A stretch of DNA of 64,000 bases from positions 2,356,001 through 2,420,000 of the forward strand of contig JALECJ010000256.1 of NCBI GenBank assembly GCA_023515745.1, given 5' to 3'. This stretch comes from Amoeboaphelidium protococcarum (Eukaryota > Aphelidiomycota > Aphelidea). The notes below the pieces were generated by a model that did no database searches, had not been told where the DNA came from, and saw nothing but the letters and a program-made list of their open reading frames with translations. Shown here in pieces: positions 1 to 11,093 of this stretch; the stretch's first letter is position 1; each line of letters starts with the position of its first letter. A program made the position numbers and the translations under genes.

Positions 1-1
1 T

Positions 2-1501
2 GAAAAGGTTGGCAAGACTGGAGCCACGGGATAGACGCTAGAGGAAGCCAAGAAGATCAATAAATCGCTGAGTGCACTTGGTATGGTTATCAATAATTTG
101 ACTGATGGTAAATCGACTCACATTCCATATAGAGACTCTAAACTTACTCGAATCCTATAAGAATCGCTGGGAGGTAATTCAAAGACAACTCTGATTATCA
201 ACTGTTCGCCATCATCATTCAATGAAGCAGAGACGGTATCGACTCTTCGTTTTGGTACTCGAGCTAAAACTATAAAGGATAAGGCTGTAGTCAATGTGGA
301 GTTGTCGAATAGTGAGCTGAAGGTGCAAGTGAAAAAATTGAATATGAGTGTAGTCAACATGCAATAGTACATTTAGAGCTTGGAAACGGAACTGTAAGTA
401 TGGCGTTCAGGTGGGCAAGTCAGTGAGGAAAAGAGAGCATCACTAGTCTCAAGCTCTCAACTAAATGGCAATATCACTCCTACGAGAGAAGCATCGTCGT
501 CAGCATCATAATCTGTCAAGATTCCGCGCTCTGGCTCTCCTCTCACACTCACTATTGATGAACGACAAGAATTTATGGATCGAGAGAATGAGTTGAATGA
601 TTAATTGGCACAGAAAGAGAAGGAGTTGGACGATCATCGTAATCTAATTGCTTCTCTCAGCGATGAATTGACCACCGCAAAGGCTTAATGTTCTTAATTT
701 GAAGTTGATAATCATGAACTCACCGTTAAGTATTCTGACTTGAAATTGTAATTGGAGAAGTAGAATTTGGAGCATCAGGATTTAGTCATCACGTTCGAAG
801 CATTGAAAGAGTAAAATACTTTGCTCTAAAAGACTCTTGAAGAATCTCAAAATGCCCCATAAGGAGATGACGAGAATGCTGATACTTCTGATAAAGTCGG
901 TTCAGAGAGCCATAATCAAGATTAATATAATCAAGAAATGGAATTGCTCAAGTAGAGTTTGTCGCGTAAAGAGTAGGAACTGGAGCAGTTGAGGTTATCT
1001 TAATTCAATGCTAGCGAGAAACCTGTGGATGAACAACTTAAATCTCTCATGGTAGACTTGCAGGACAGGTGTCAGAAAGTGGTGGATTTACAAGTACAGT
1101 TGGATGAGGCGTAGGATAAGAATCGATAGCTATAAAACTCTCAGGATTAGAGAGAGTATCAGCGGAAAATGCAAGTTTTGGAGAAATCAATTGATCAACT
1201 GACAACAGTTTAGAAGCAGTTGGTTGATTAAAATCTGGCTCTTAAAACCAATTTTGATATCGCACAGCGCAAGATTTCTAATAGAGATGCTAGGATTGCT
1301 GATTTAGAAAAGTTATTCCAGGAGTTTAACTAGAAGTTGGCCTCAAATCAGATGGCTCACGAGAAGTAGGTAGCTAAACTGGAGGCTAGCATACAATAAC
1401 TGACTCAGCATAATCTTGATCTGCGCGCCAAATTCTCCTTCGGTTCTGGTAATGTTAAGAAGCCACTCAAAGGTGGTTTCAAAAGTCCATTAAAAGACTG
1501 A
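2..1501 (+). CDS. Kinesin-1 heavy chain, C-terminal part (5' cut by window)
   Basis: This is the end of a microtubule plus-end-directed motor. The first ~95 codons are the last third of a kinesin motor domain: the switch II helix N-K-S-L-S-A-L-G, then [11 protein letters not shown] and the L-Q-E-S-L-G-G segment, followed by [11 protein letters not shown] and the neck. The rest is long, Gln/Glu/Leu-rich coiled coil ending in a short basic tail (K-P-L-K-G-G-F-K-S). The frame is open with no intron to TGA at 1499, but only if TAA and TAG are read as sense; the conserved Gln of L-Q-E-S is TAA (158). The motor matches conventional kinesin (KIF5/Nkin) best. The subfamily is my reading of the motor motifs; the start lies outside the window. 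Confidence 0.9.
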
Positions 1502-1624
1502 ATACATTCGGAGTAATATTAGTCTGCGCATCACGGAACGCTACTTGATCACGTTCTGTCCGGCTTAAATCTCAAGGAAATATGATCAACATTCAAGTTT
1601 TGTAATTTAACCGAATATATTCAT

Positions 1625-1873
1625 TCATTAGTTGCTATTAGATTACTGCTTCTTGGCCTTGTCTATAGCCTGATCCAGCTTCTTCTCTTTAAGAGCAATA
1701 ATGATACAAGCGCGATATTCGTCAAATAGCTCTTTACATGGCTCATTATTGTTCTCATCGACCTGCAGGCGATTATCTTTAGTCTACTGCAAAAACACGT
1801 CAGCATACCACTAATTAAAACAATCTTCATAGTTTTACTTCAATTCCGTACATTCCTTCCTCATCGACTCCAT
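1625..1873 (-). CDS. MDM35: Mdm35/TRIAP1-like twin CX9C protein
   Basis: This small protein (82 residues from the chosen ATG) has the paired CX9C motifs of Mdm35/TRIAP1. The first is C-x9-C in E-C-T-E-L-K...D-C-F-N-Q-W-Y; the second is E-P-C-K-E-L-F-D-E-Y-R-A-C. The family works in the mitochondrial intermembrane space as the partner that imports and stabilises Ups/PRELI lipid-transfer proteins. Length fits the family. The ORF stays open for 41 more codons upstream, to an ATG at 1996 that directly follows an in-frame TGA; that extension could be a presequence-like N-terminus or simply leader. I chose 1873 because the family starts just before the first CX9C. Confidence 0.85.
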
Positions 1874-2145
1874 ATTTTTATGAGTAGATTTCGATAAAAG
1901 TAAATCGGCCGCTTTCTACTGTGGCAGCGATAGAAATAAAGAGGCCGTGTAAGCGTGTACTACGCTGTAATTTTCCCTACTAAATGCTTAAAGCATTCAG
2001 CCCCTAAGTTTGCTATAGAAAACGAAAAATTTGCCGCGTAGTCTGTCTCTCTCTATTTCTCACTGAAAATCAATCAAACTTGATCCTTGTGATATTAAAC
2101 ATAGAGGAAGTGATAGATATCTAATTGCATACTATAATAATAATA

Positions 2146-2523
2146 ATGAGCGTTAATCCTAAAGCATATCCACTGGCAGACTCTGAGTTGAGTCAGAAAA
2201 TCTTGGATCTAGTACAGCAGGCTTCTCACTACAAGCAGCTGAAGAAGGGAGCCAATGAGGCCACCAAGACTCTGAATCGCGGTATCTCTGAGTTTATCGT
2301 GATGGCTGCCGATGCCTCTCCTATTGAAATCATTTTGCATCTGCCTCTGCTGTGTGAAGATAAGAATGTTCCGTACGTGTTTGTGCCTAGCAAGACTGCT
2401 CTGGGCAGAGCATGTGGTGTCACTCGCCCAGTGATCTCTTGCTCCGTGACCAGCAACGACGCGTCTGAATTGCGCAATCAGATTCAGGCCATCAAGCTGT
2501 CCATCGAGAAGCTGTTGATTTGA
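2146..2523 (+). CDS. SNU13: Snu13/15.5K, U4 snRNP and box C/D snoRNP protein
   Basis: This 125-residue protein of the L7Ae/L30e family binds kink-turns in U4 snRNA and box C/D snoRNAs. Visible hallmarks are the RNA-binding stretch [14 protein letters not shown], then the [12 protein letters not shown] segment, and [12 protein letters not shown] followed by the A-L-G-R-A-C-G-V loop. The N-terminus N-P-K-A-Y-P-L-A-D is Snu13-like rather than Nhp2- or ribosomal L7a-like. An in-frame ATG seven codons upstream (2125) is followed by a run of isoleucines and is unlikely to be used. No intron. It is one of the few genes here almost free of TAA/TAG codons, consistent with strong expression. Confidence 0.95.
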   Translation: MSVNPKAYPLADSELSQKILDLVQQASHYKQLKKGANEATKTLNRGISEFIVMAADASPIEIILHLPLLCEDKNVPYVFVPSKTALGRACGVTRPVISCSVTSNDASELRNQIQAIKLSIEKLLI

Positions 2524-2873
2524 TTGTCCCGTTGAATTAATATCACACTTGACTCAATAGAATTTTTAATTCATTTCTCTCCAGTTTAAGTATTATACTT
2601 TTATACTTTCTATCGATGGGAGATAGTGCTGAACTCTCATATAGTAAGCCTTTAGCTGAATCTCGCTTGGTTGACTAAACGTTAAATTTGGCGTTTTGCC
2701 GTCGCTTCGTTTCGCCCGTTTGTGCTTTGGGGGAATTCTTTGTTTCTTATTTTTTTGTTCCGTCTATCTCCTTTTATTTTGTGTGAGTGAGTGGATTAAT
2801 TAGACATTTTCTGACTATTTGTACATAGCTCTTATATTTTGAACAACTAAAATTATACTCTGTACTCTGAGAA
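2524..2873 (+). other. Intergenic region, SNU13 3' side to CAPZB 5' side
   Basis: There is no gene on either strand. The stretch is T-rich near 2720-2770 and AT-rich before the CAPZB start, consistent with a terminator region followed by a promoter. No specific site is supported. Confidence 0.4.
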
Positions 2874-3913
2874 ATGGTATGCTCATCCTCTATAGTTAAA
2901 GTTGTAACATTCACTTTTCATCTTTGAATATGTAGGCTGATTCGTTGGATTGTGCTCTGGATCTTATGAGGAGACTGCCACCTCAGAAAGTTGAGGAGAA
3001 TTTGGCAGCATTGATTGATATCTAGCCAGATCTTACTGAGGACTTGTTGTCTGCTGTGGATCAGCCTTTGAAAGTTTAGCTTTGCAAGAAGACTAATAGA
3101 GAGTACTTGTTATGTGATTATAACAGAGACGGCGATTCTTACAGGTACGTTAGCCGCTTTTTATAGGCTCTCCTCAATCTTTTAATATGTACTCTGTTAT
3201 GTATGTAGAAGTCCATGGTCTAACTAGTATGAGCCGTCATTACCTGATGGAGCTGTACCGTCGGACTCTCTTAGAAAGATGGAAGTCGCTGCTAATGAGG
3301 CATTTGATACCTACCGCGACTTGTACTTTGAAGGCGGTGTGTCGTCAGTCTATATGTGGGATCTTGATGATGGATTTGCAGCTGTTGTTCTTATCAAGAA
3401 GAGTAAGGTTTTCATATTATAATGGCCTAATTTACTTGATTAATACATCGTTTGATGATCATCATTGTAGGCGCTGATGGTGGAAAGAAGGTGAAAGGCA
3501 GTTGGGACTCTATTCATGTAGTGGAGGTGCATGAGACCAAGAAGACTAATGCTCACTACAAACTGACATCCACAGTCATGTTGTATATGTTGACTAATAA
3601 GCCTCAGACTGGTGATGTCAACTTGTCTGGCTCAATGACGAGATAGGTGGAGTCTGATCTGCCTCTTGAGTTGGTATCCTCCGGCCCAAGTGGAAAAGAG
3701 AAGGACAATCATGCATCCCATATTGCCAACATTGGCAGATTGATTGAGGATATGGAATTCAAGATGAGACACTCACTTCAAGATATCTACTTTGGCAAGA
3801 CCAAGGATATTGTCAATGATCTGCGCAGTGTCGTTCCATTAAGTGAGAAGTCCAAGGTGGACAATGTGCAGAAAGAGCTGGCTGCCAAGTTGAATGAGAA
3901 GAGTACCAAGTGA
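2874..3913 (+). CDS. F-actin capping protein subunit beta (4 exons)
   Basis: This is the beta subunit of the actin barbed-end capping heterodimer. Exons are 2874-2876, 2936-3144, 3209-3402 and 3471-3913; the first holds only the start codon, and splicing gives [11 protein letters not shown]. All three introns are 59-68 bases with GT(A/N) and (T)GTAG ends and restore the family sequence. Family blocks follow in order: [48 protein letters not shown], the T-S-T-V-M-L block, and the F-G-K-T-K-D-I-V-N helix. Product is 282 residues (family about 270-280). The C-terminal tentacle ends in a basic segment. Confidence 0.97.
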
Positions 3914-4195
3914 TTGTCGTCGTAGTATTTGTGTCGGAGCGGTGTTTATTGATCGTATGAACTGTTGGAAATAATTTACTAGCCTTATTATTGTTTGATT
4001 GCTATATTTTGAAATTGATGCAATACTGCATCACTCATAGAGAGTAAGTGCTCAGTGTTTCTCACTCTTTAGCTGTCTTTTGTGTGATGAGATTTAATCC
4101 ATTTTCAGGCTTCCCGTTTCAGAGAGACGTATTTTGTTTCACTCAGTTGGAAGAACCAGTGAGCTCTTTCTCCATGAGCACATTTGCTTGTAATT

Positions 4196-6143
4196 ATGGA
4201 TTTGTTCAAGTAACAGCATATAGATAATCTTAATACTGCTTTGCAATAGTCTTCTACAGACTTGCATAAGGTATTTTATTTTGTGAATTTTAGTACCATG
4301 ATGTGTTAGTTTTAATTTTTTGTAGGTATTTGAATTGGATGCAACTTGTAGTATTGTCAGATGCAGTGCTCGAAATGGGGATTTAATGTCTACCGCGTTT
4401 GGAGTTGATAACTTTCATTTGATCTTCTCTTCGTAATCTCAGATGAATTACCTTCAGGGGAAACAACGTACTAGAATTCTGGACGTAGACTTGAATATTT
4501 AAAGTTCTGTCAATTTGAAGCCGATATAGATGCCTGGTGCCAACTGTGTGCCTGTTTCTGTACATGTCGCGCGTTATTTCTGCTCGCTTGTTTCAGTCGC
4601 GTTTCAGAACGGATCTCTGGCGATTAGTGAAAGAGATACTCACTGTGTATTAGTATTATGCTAGTTTGAGAATGGAACTACTGGGTATTACGGCATTTAG
4701 GTTGCAAATGGATAGGTTCATCTTATTGATAGTGTGAGTCGTAGTCGTTCTACTGTTTAAGCTGGCATTCCGTTTTTGGATGTCACTGCTAGAGATAGTT
4801 GCCGCGTTAATTGCGACTACAATCTGATGAATAATGATTACCTCTCTTAGTCTGACTCGCAGAATTAGATCAATGTCTGTCTAAGCTATGCTCTTAATTA
4901 AGTTGGTTCTGAATTCTCCCTTAATAAACTACCGTAGAAATTTGAAGCCTCATTGAATGTAAAATTATGTCCAATGTCATTTGATGGTTCCTTCCAATTG
5001 TAGTAGATTAAATGTCAATACTTGGCGTTGGTCAATTTGAATAAGATTAGAAATGCTGATCAAGGCGTAGATCTTTGGACTGGTCTGAGGAATAAAGTGA
5101 GTGCTAGTATGTAGGTCGATAATTTCTTGGAATCCTATGTTTAAGGTAGAGCTGTAGAGTACTTTCAACAATTGCAATAGCACGACATTGACGATTAGGA
5201 AGATGTTCTTGACAGTGATTTAGATTAGAAGATGTTCCGGCAGGATTAGGATTTCTGTGACTTTCTGTGGACTTTCTGCTAGTAAACGGTAAACTAGACT
5301 GATTATGTGCAGGTGATGAATGCTATTGCTGATTCCCTTGAGTCTGGAACTTTGCTCCCCGCACTGAGAAAGAACAATGATACGTAGCTGTCTTAGTTGA
5401 TTAGCGAAAGCAATTATCTACACAGTGATCGTCATATTGTTGATTTGCAAGAAAAGCAGTCTAATATTTCATCTTAGTTTGATTACTGGTTGTAGGAGCC
5501 TTCGGAAGACGTTGAAGTGTCGCCATCATTGCAACTCCTCATTGAAATTGGTTATAACAAATTATGGGCTGATCTGTAACATATATTTATTGCTCAAAAA
5601 CTGCTCTCTTAGTATGAGTTGAATCAGTTCTTCAACACGTCGTCACTAACTGAGAAGATCAATAAGCTTGGCCTGTTGTTGGTACTGAGTTAACTTTTAT
5701 ATCTGCTGAAAAGTAATCTGTTTGGATTGGGTGCAGATAATATACGCGTTATTGTCTAGAATGCCTTTTCCTGTCTAGTTAAAGCTGTCAAATCTAATAG
5801 CAACTTAAATGATCTCACATATTAGTTTAGCTATACATTGCCTAAATACTCTGCCGGAACTGTGAATTGTATGTCCGCTCTATGCTCCACAATGCACCCC
5901 GAGATGGTGAATTTGACTTATGAGTCAAAGTTCTCCACCAAGCGTCTACTGTTCATGAATAAATCTATACATGGATGTTTTCGAAATGGTGGTCTCGCAT
6001 GTGGTCAGAACTATCAATGTAAAAATGATGAAGATCTGATGGATGATTCGATAGATCTTGAATCTGATATTAACAGTGTCGATGCCTAGGATGATATTAA
6101 TAATGCCCTGTATAATGTGGAAGATATAACGATTGATAAATGA
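4196..6143 (+). CDS. Zwilch-like kinetochore protein (tentative)
   Basis: This is a 630-residue protein in two exons, 4196-4270 and 4326-6143, with a 55-base GT-TGTAG intron. The second half contains L-L-I-E-I-G-Y-N-K-L-W-A-D-L...F-I-A-Q-K-L-L-S-Q-Y-E-L-N-Q-F-F, then a leucine-rich helix pair and a Pro/Tyr segment ahead of a beta-rich tail. That order resembles the C-terminal half of Zwilch, the subunit of the RZZ (Rod-Zw10-Zwilch) outer-kinetochore complex. The resemblance is from memory of the family and is weak; no other family fits better. The ORF is intact and very rich in TAA/TAG, and the C-terminus is acidic. The neighbouring gene at 9281 has kinetochore-like architecture too. A structure-based search would settle it. 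Confidence 0.4.
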
Positions 6144-6253
6144 GACGATTGAATCATAATAATGCTATATAATTTCTCTTTATTTAAACTTCAGTAATAT
6201 TCTAAATGATAATCATCTGGTCCATTCCACAAACAGCAATACCCCCACAGTCA

Positions 6254-8536
6254 TCAAATCTTCTTACTTACCTTGATACCGTCATCTTTATCAGTGTCAA
6301 CCATAAAAGTATCACCATTCTTAATGTTTCCCTCCAGAATCAGCATAGACATTGGATTGAGCAACTGCTTCTGGATGAGACGATTTAAAGGCCTTGCGCC
6401 ATACACTGGATCATACCCCTGGTCAGCTAGCCATTTCTTGGCCTATTCAGACACTTCCATCTTCAGCTGACGGCTCTCTAGTCTCTTGGACACGTCACCC
6501 AGACGTAGTTCAAGAATATCTCTAAGCACTTTGCGATCTAGTCTGTTGAACACAATCAGATCATCAATTCTGTTTATAAACTCTGGAGAGTAATGATGCC
6601 TAACAACTTCCAATACTTCCTATTTCTGGAAATCAGGGACTATACCACTGTCAGAGTTGGATGTGGCTTACTCTGCCAGCACTTCCGATCCCAAATTACT
6701 AGTCATTATAATCATGGCGTTCCGGAAATCAATCTTGCGTCCTTTGTTATCAGTCAAATGTCCCTCGTCCAATACCTGAAGGAGCAGGTTGGACACGTCT
6801 CTATGAGCCTTCTCAAATTCATCCAACATCAAGATGGAGTACGGTTTTCTACGCATAGCCTCGGTCAGCTGTCCAGATTCTTCGTATCCCACATAGCCTG
6901 CAGGAGCACCTATGAGCTTACTCACAGAATGCTTTTCCATGTACTCACTCATATCAATTCTCGTAATGGCATTCTCGGTATTGAATAAGAATTCCGCTAG
7001 AGCCTTACACAGCTCAGTCTTACCAACTCCAGTTCCACCCAGGAACATGAATGATGCGATAGGTCGATTGCCAGCATGAAGTCCAGCACGTGATAAACGA
7101 ACAGCCTGAGCCACGGCTCTAATAGCCTCGTCTTGACCAACTACTCGACGCGTCAGAGCTTCCTCCATATGGATTAATTTCTCCCTCTCACCTCGCATCA
7201 GATTAGACACGGGAATACCTGTGGCTCGACTGACAACATTGGCAATGTCTCGACTAGTCACTTTCTCTCTTACCATCAAATCTTCACCTTCATCCACAGC
7301 ATCCTCATCCAATGTATCAACCTTTGGAATCGAAGCCTCCAACTGCGGAATTACACCATAACGGAGTTCACTTGCACGGCCAAGATCTCCACTTCTAGAT
7401 GCGAGTTCCAAATCATGACGTGCACGCTCCAGTTCCATCTTCTTGTCTTTGATCACATCCAATCTCTCCTTCTACTACTGCCACTTCTCGCTGAGCTCTC
7501 TTGATTGACCCTACTTCTCCCTAATCTACTCGGCAAGTAATTCACGTCGCTACACACTGGCTGGATCAGTTTCCTTCTTCAAAGATTCCAGTTCAATCTG
7601 CATTGTGATGATAGATCTATCCAGCTGTTCAATAGATTCTGGTTTTGATTCTTGCTCCATTCGCAGTTTACTACAGGCCTCATCCACTAGATCAACCGCT
7701 TTATCTGGCAGAAATCTATCCGCGATATATCGCTTTGAATTAACAGCAGCAGATACTAATGCATTATCAGCAATTTACACTCCATGATGTACTTCATACT
7801 TATCGCGCAAGCCACGGAGAATAGTAATTGTATCTTCCACAGTCGGCTCATCGACCATGATTGCTTAAAATCTACGCGCCAAAGCAGCGTCCTTCTCGAT
7901 GTACTTACGATATTCATCAATCGTAGTGGCTCCACAGCAATAAAACTTGCCGCGCGCCAGCATTGGCTTCAGCATATTACCAGCATCCATAGAGCCTTCT
8001 GCCTTGCCCAAGCCTAAGAGCATGTGCATTTCATCCACAAACAAAATCACCTATCCCTCTGAGTCAGTGATATCCTTCAGTACAGCCTTCAATCTATCTT
8101 CAAACTCACCGCGATACTTGGCACCTGCAATGAGCGATCCCAAATCTAGAGCAAATACCTTCTTATCCTTGATTGAGTCAGGCACCTCACCTTTAGCAAT
8201 ACGCTGAGCTAAACCTTCAATGATGGCAGTTTTACCAACACCAGCCTCACCGATCAACACTGGATTGTTCTTGGTGCGACGTGATAAAACTTGAATGGTC
8301 CTTCTAATTTCCTCCTCTCTCCCAATTACGGGATCCAGCTTACCTTACTATGCCAGCTCTGTCAAATCTGCCGCATATTGCGATAGCGCAGGGAACTTGC
8401 CACCCGCATTCTAATCAGTTCTCAGTCTGAATCCTTATTTACCAACAGCGAAATGCCTAGCAGTGTTCAATTATGGACTATGGAGTAATAGCTTCTTTCC
8501 TTTTGATAATTACTAGTTTCTAATAACGCGCAACAT
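6254..8536 (-). CDS. HSP78: Mitochondrial ClpB-type disaggregase (Hsp78)
   Basis: This is a 760-residue double-AAA+ chaperone that extracts proteins from aggregates in mitochondria. It begins M-L-R-V-I-R-N with scattered basic residues like a presequence, then goes straight into [12 protein letters not shown] without the Clp N-terminal domain, as Hsp78 does (cytosolic Hsp104 has it). Walker A1 G-E-A-G-V-G-K-T lies near residue 95, Walker B1 F-V-D-E-M-H near 165, the coiled-coil middle domain at about 310-400, Walker A2 G-G-T-G-V-G-K-T near 500, then M-L-D-E-F-E-K-A-H and G-A-R-P-L-N-R. The conserved R-R-F-Q glutamine is TAA. No intron is needed; a GTAAGT lies seven codons before the stop, so a short alternative last exon cannot be excluded. 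Confidence 0.95.
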
Positions 8537-8910
8537 TATTGATATCAATATCAGCACTATAACTAAATATGACGCGATTAATAAATTTGATAAAACAATC
8601 TGCGCGAAGAGATCATCAATGCTCGATCAGAGCTCTCCCAAAACCGCGCAGAACGGTAAAGATCACGGGCGAACTTTATAGAAACAATATGCTTACCATT
8701 CATTCTACACTGTTAAGTCAGTATTCTTGCTATGAAGTAGTAAATGAAGGTATTACAAGGACTTCAGTTAGCATCTCCCCACGTTGTTCAATAAGTTTTA
8801 TAATAATTGATTTTCAACCAGACGCGTTTATATTGTCTTTTCCTTTTTTACTTCATACTTGATTCCTATTAAAGTGCTAACTGTATATCGCGCCAAGCTT
8901 CTTCTTAAAT
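8537..8910. promoter_or_regulatory. Divergent intergenic region HSP78 / LSM5
   Basis: There are 374 bases between two divergent start codons. Nothing coding is supported. An ACGCGT sits at 8822. Both promoters must lie here, but no heat-shock element or TATA box is convincing by eye. Confidence 0.4.
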
Positions 8911-9231
8911 ATGGACAACATAGTCTTGCCTTTAGGTATGTTTATATTACAAGATTTATTGATATCTTTATAATGTCTGAGTGATGCATCTAATGTAGAG
9001 CTTATGGACAAATCAATCGGGAAGAGATTGTGGATAGTACTTAAGGATTAGAGTGAAATCATTGGGAACCTGGTGGGATTTGATGAATTTGTAAACATCG
9101 TCTTAAGTGACGTACAAGAGAAGGAAATTAAATCTGATGGTTAAAGTTCTATTAGGAAATGCCCTGAAATGCTGCTAAATGGCGCGTCAGTTTCCGTTCT
9201 GATTCCAAACTATGAAGGGAATGCATTTTGA
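8911..9231 (+). CDS. LSM5: U6 snRNA-associated Sm-like protein Lsm5
   Basis: This 85-residue Sm-fold protein belongs to the Lsm2-8 ring (U6 snRNA) and the Lsm1-7 ring (mRNA decay). Two exons, 8911-8935 and 8999-9231, flank a 63-base intron whose removal joins L-P-L to E-L-M-D-K-S-I-G. The Sm1 motif I-G-N-L-V-G-F-D-E-F-V-N-I-V-L is Lsm5-type. The Sm2 strand has the family's variant L-N-G-A-S-V-S-V-L-I-P in place of the usual I-R-G. The intron is at the same place relative to the fold as in many fungi, which I infer rather than check. The gene is convergent with, and ends 49 bases from, the coiled-coil gene. Confidence 0.9.
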
Positions 9232-9280
9232 CCTGAACATAACATGTTAATTATCCGCTTATCCTTGTACAAGAGTTCAT

Positions 9281-10890
9281 TCATACAGTTTTCATAATAG
9301 AATTCACCATCTCGGTGACCGTGCTGAAGTTATTAGAATTTTGAACGTCCTACCATACACTTTGCATAATAATACGAGATCATGAATCTAACGCCAAGAC
9401 GAAGCTTACCTGAACTTTATCAGCAATTGACGTCGGCTATACATTAATCAACTCAAATTCGTTATTACTTACGCCGTCTGTGACGACGTTGAGGTCCACA
9501 GGATACCAGCGATCCAATTTCAATGCCAGAATCACATCCTTCTTCTGCACAATCATTGTGTCTGGATGTTTGGCAACGTTATAATCCACGCGATATTGTT
9601 TCTTCAAATTCTCCACCTCGTGAAGACGTCTCTCAAACGTGCGTAAACGTGATTGCAGTTGAATGATCAGCATATGCAGACTGACCTGCTTTACATTTGT
9701 AATAATATCATCCAGAGGAAAGTTTGAGTTCCACTACAAAACAATATTAATTTAAAGACTGGCGCTAATTTTAAATACATACCTTGACTTGATTGACAGA
9801 CAAATCTTAAGCGAAGTCAATTATAGCAGTAGTCGCTCTATATGTATCGCTCTCAAACTAAACAGTCATCACATTAGAATCAATAACCAACTGATACCCG
9901 AGATTTCTCTCAAGAAATTGCAAACAGCTCTCAAACTTTACACGCAGAGATTCAGACTTCTGCTTGAGCTTTTCATTCTAAATGCGCTGATCGTTTAAAG
10001 CTTCCTGCTTCATCAGCAAATTCTGTTTCAAAACTTGAATTTCACATTCCAACTCTTCCTTCTTCGCGCTGCTCTCGTACAGCTCTCCCGTCATGTCGTT
10101 CAATTGCTCTTCAAGTGCCATTCTTTCCGTGTTCTACGCGATAGATTGGGGTTTTTATTGAATTATGATATGCTAATGATCAAAGTTACCTGCTGCTCAA
10201 CCTACTGTTCAACTTGCTGCAAAGTTGGCCTTTCAAAAATCTTTTCCACCTCAACCAGGTGTTTAACTTCATTGCTCTACCAGTGTATAACTAAAATGAA
10301 CTAATGCTAATAGTTGCGATTAATACCTTATGAAGATTATCAGCTAGAATCTGATTTGTTTCAGTCATGCGCTGGTTGATCTCTTCGCGCGTAATTTAAA
10401 TCTGATCTAACCCGTCGTTAACTCCTTTACGTGAGCTTGCCATCTTATTTATAATTTCTTGATACGCCTCGGACAATTTCTTAACGTCAGCACCTACATT
10501 TGATAAAATTGAATGACGGTGTCAACAATAATATATTCTGAAACCATACTGCTTTGTAGCGTGTCAAACTGCTCAGTAGACTTTGAGGGATCAACCTTCA
10601 TCAACTCCTCCAGAAATAACTTCATAGTCTAAGACTTCATAAACTTTTCTTGAGCTTTTAAAAATTATTCCTACACCGTATTCGGGATATTGCAGATGAA
10701 ATATATGCCTATTAGTTGAAGTTACCTTGAGCAACAGTTTCTTGTCTTTCACACTATCCAAGTCTCGCTCTATGTCATCCACTTTTCCATAGACAGTTTC
10801 AGCTTACTCTTGCAATGAATCCAATTAGCTACATTTACAGCCAATTACAGTAAGACTGCGTTAGCATACGATATCATACTTTAGAGTCAT
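9281..10890 (-). CDS. Coiled-coil protein with RWD-like C-terminus, 8 exons (kinetochore-like, unassigned)
   Basis: Splicing seven introns of about 45-80 bases gives 396 residues. Exons (high to low) are 10890-10880, 10828-10726, 10628-10550, 10493-10327, 10276-10190, 10133-9783, 9733-9410 and 9349-9281; phases agree throughout. The N-terminal two thirds is acidic coiled coil (L-D-S-L-Q-E-Q-A-E start, heptads to about residue 240). The last third reads as a small alpha/beta domain with L-G-Y-Q-L-V-I-D and V-I-L-A-L-K-L-D-R-W-Y-P and a final helix. Coiled coil followed by an RWD-type domain is the plan of kinetochore subunits such as Spc24/25, Knl1 and CENP-O/P, but I cannot assign it. This is the most intron-rich gene in the window. 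Confidence 0.7.
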
Positions 10891-11093
10891 CGTGGAAAAT
10901 AATGGTCAATGTTCCGGTAATGAGTTTGCGTTTGAAGCAGAAAGAGGTCTGTAGTATTGAACAGTCAAGCCAAAGCCTGAAACGAAACAACACGCGGCGC
11001 GAAATGAAGATCATCCATCTGGGTGATTGGTTGGGGCATGCTATATTTTTAAAGCGAGTATTTGAAAGGTATGAAATCTTGGCTCAACTTTTG

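Noticed and set aside
6200-6256. Alternative last exon of Hsp78 beyond the GTAAGT at the C-terminus
   Set aside because: The direct TGA seven codons later is simpler, and the added residues from the spliced version show no conserved motif.
6593-6988. 131-codon + strand ORF inside the Hsp78 gene
   Set aside because: It is antisense to the highly conserved second ATPase domain of Hsp78, which explains the open frame.
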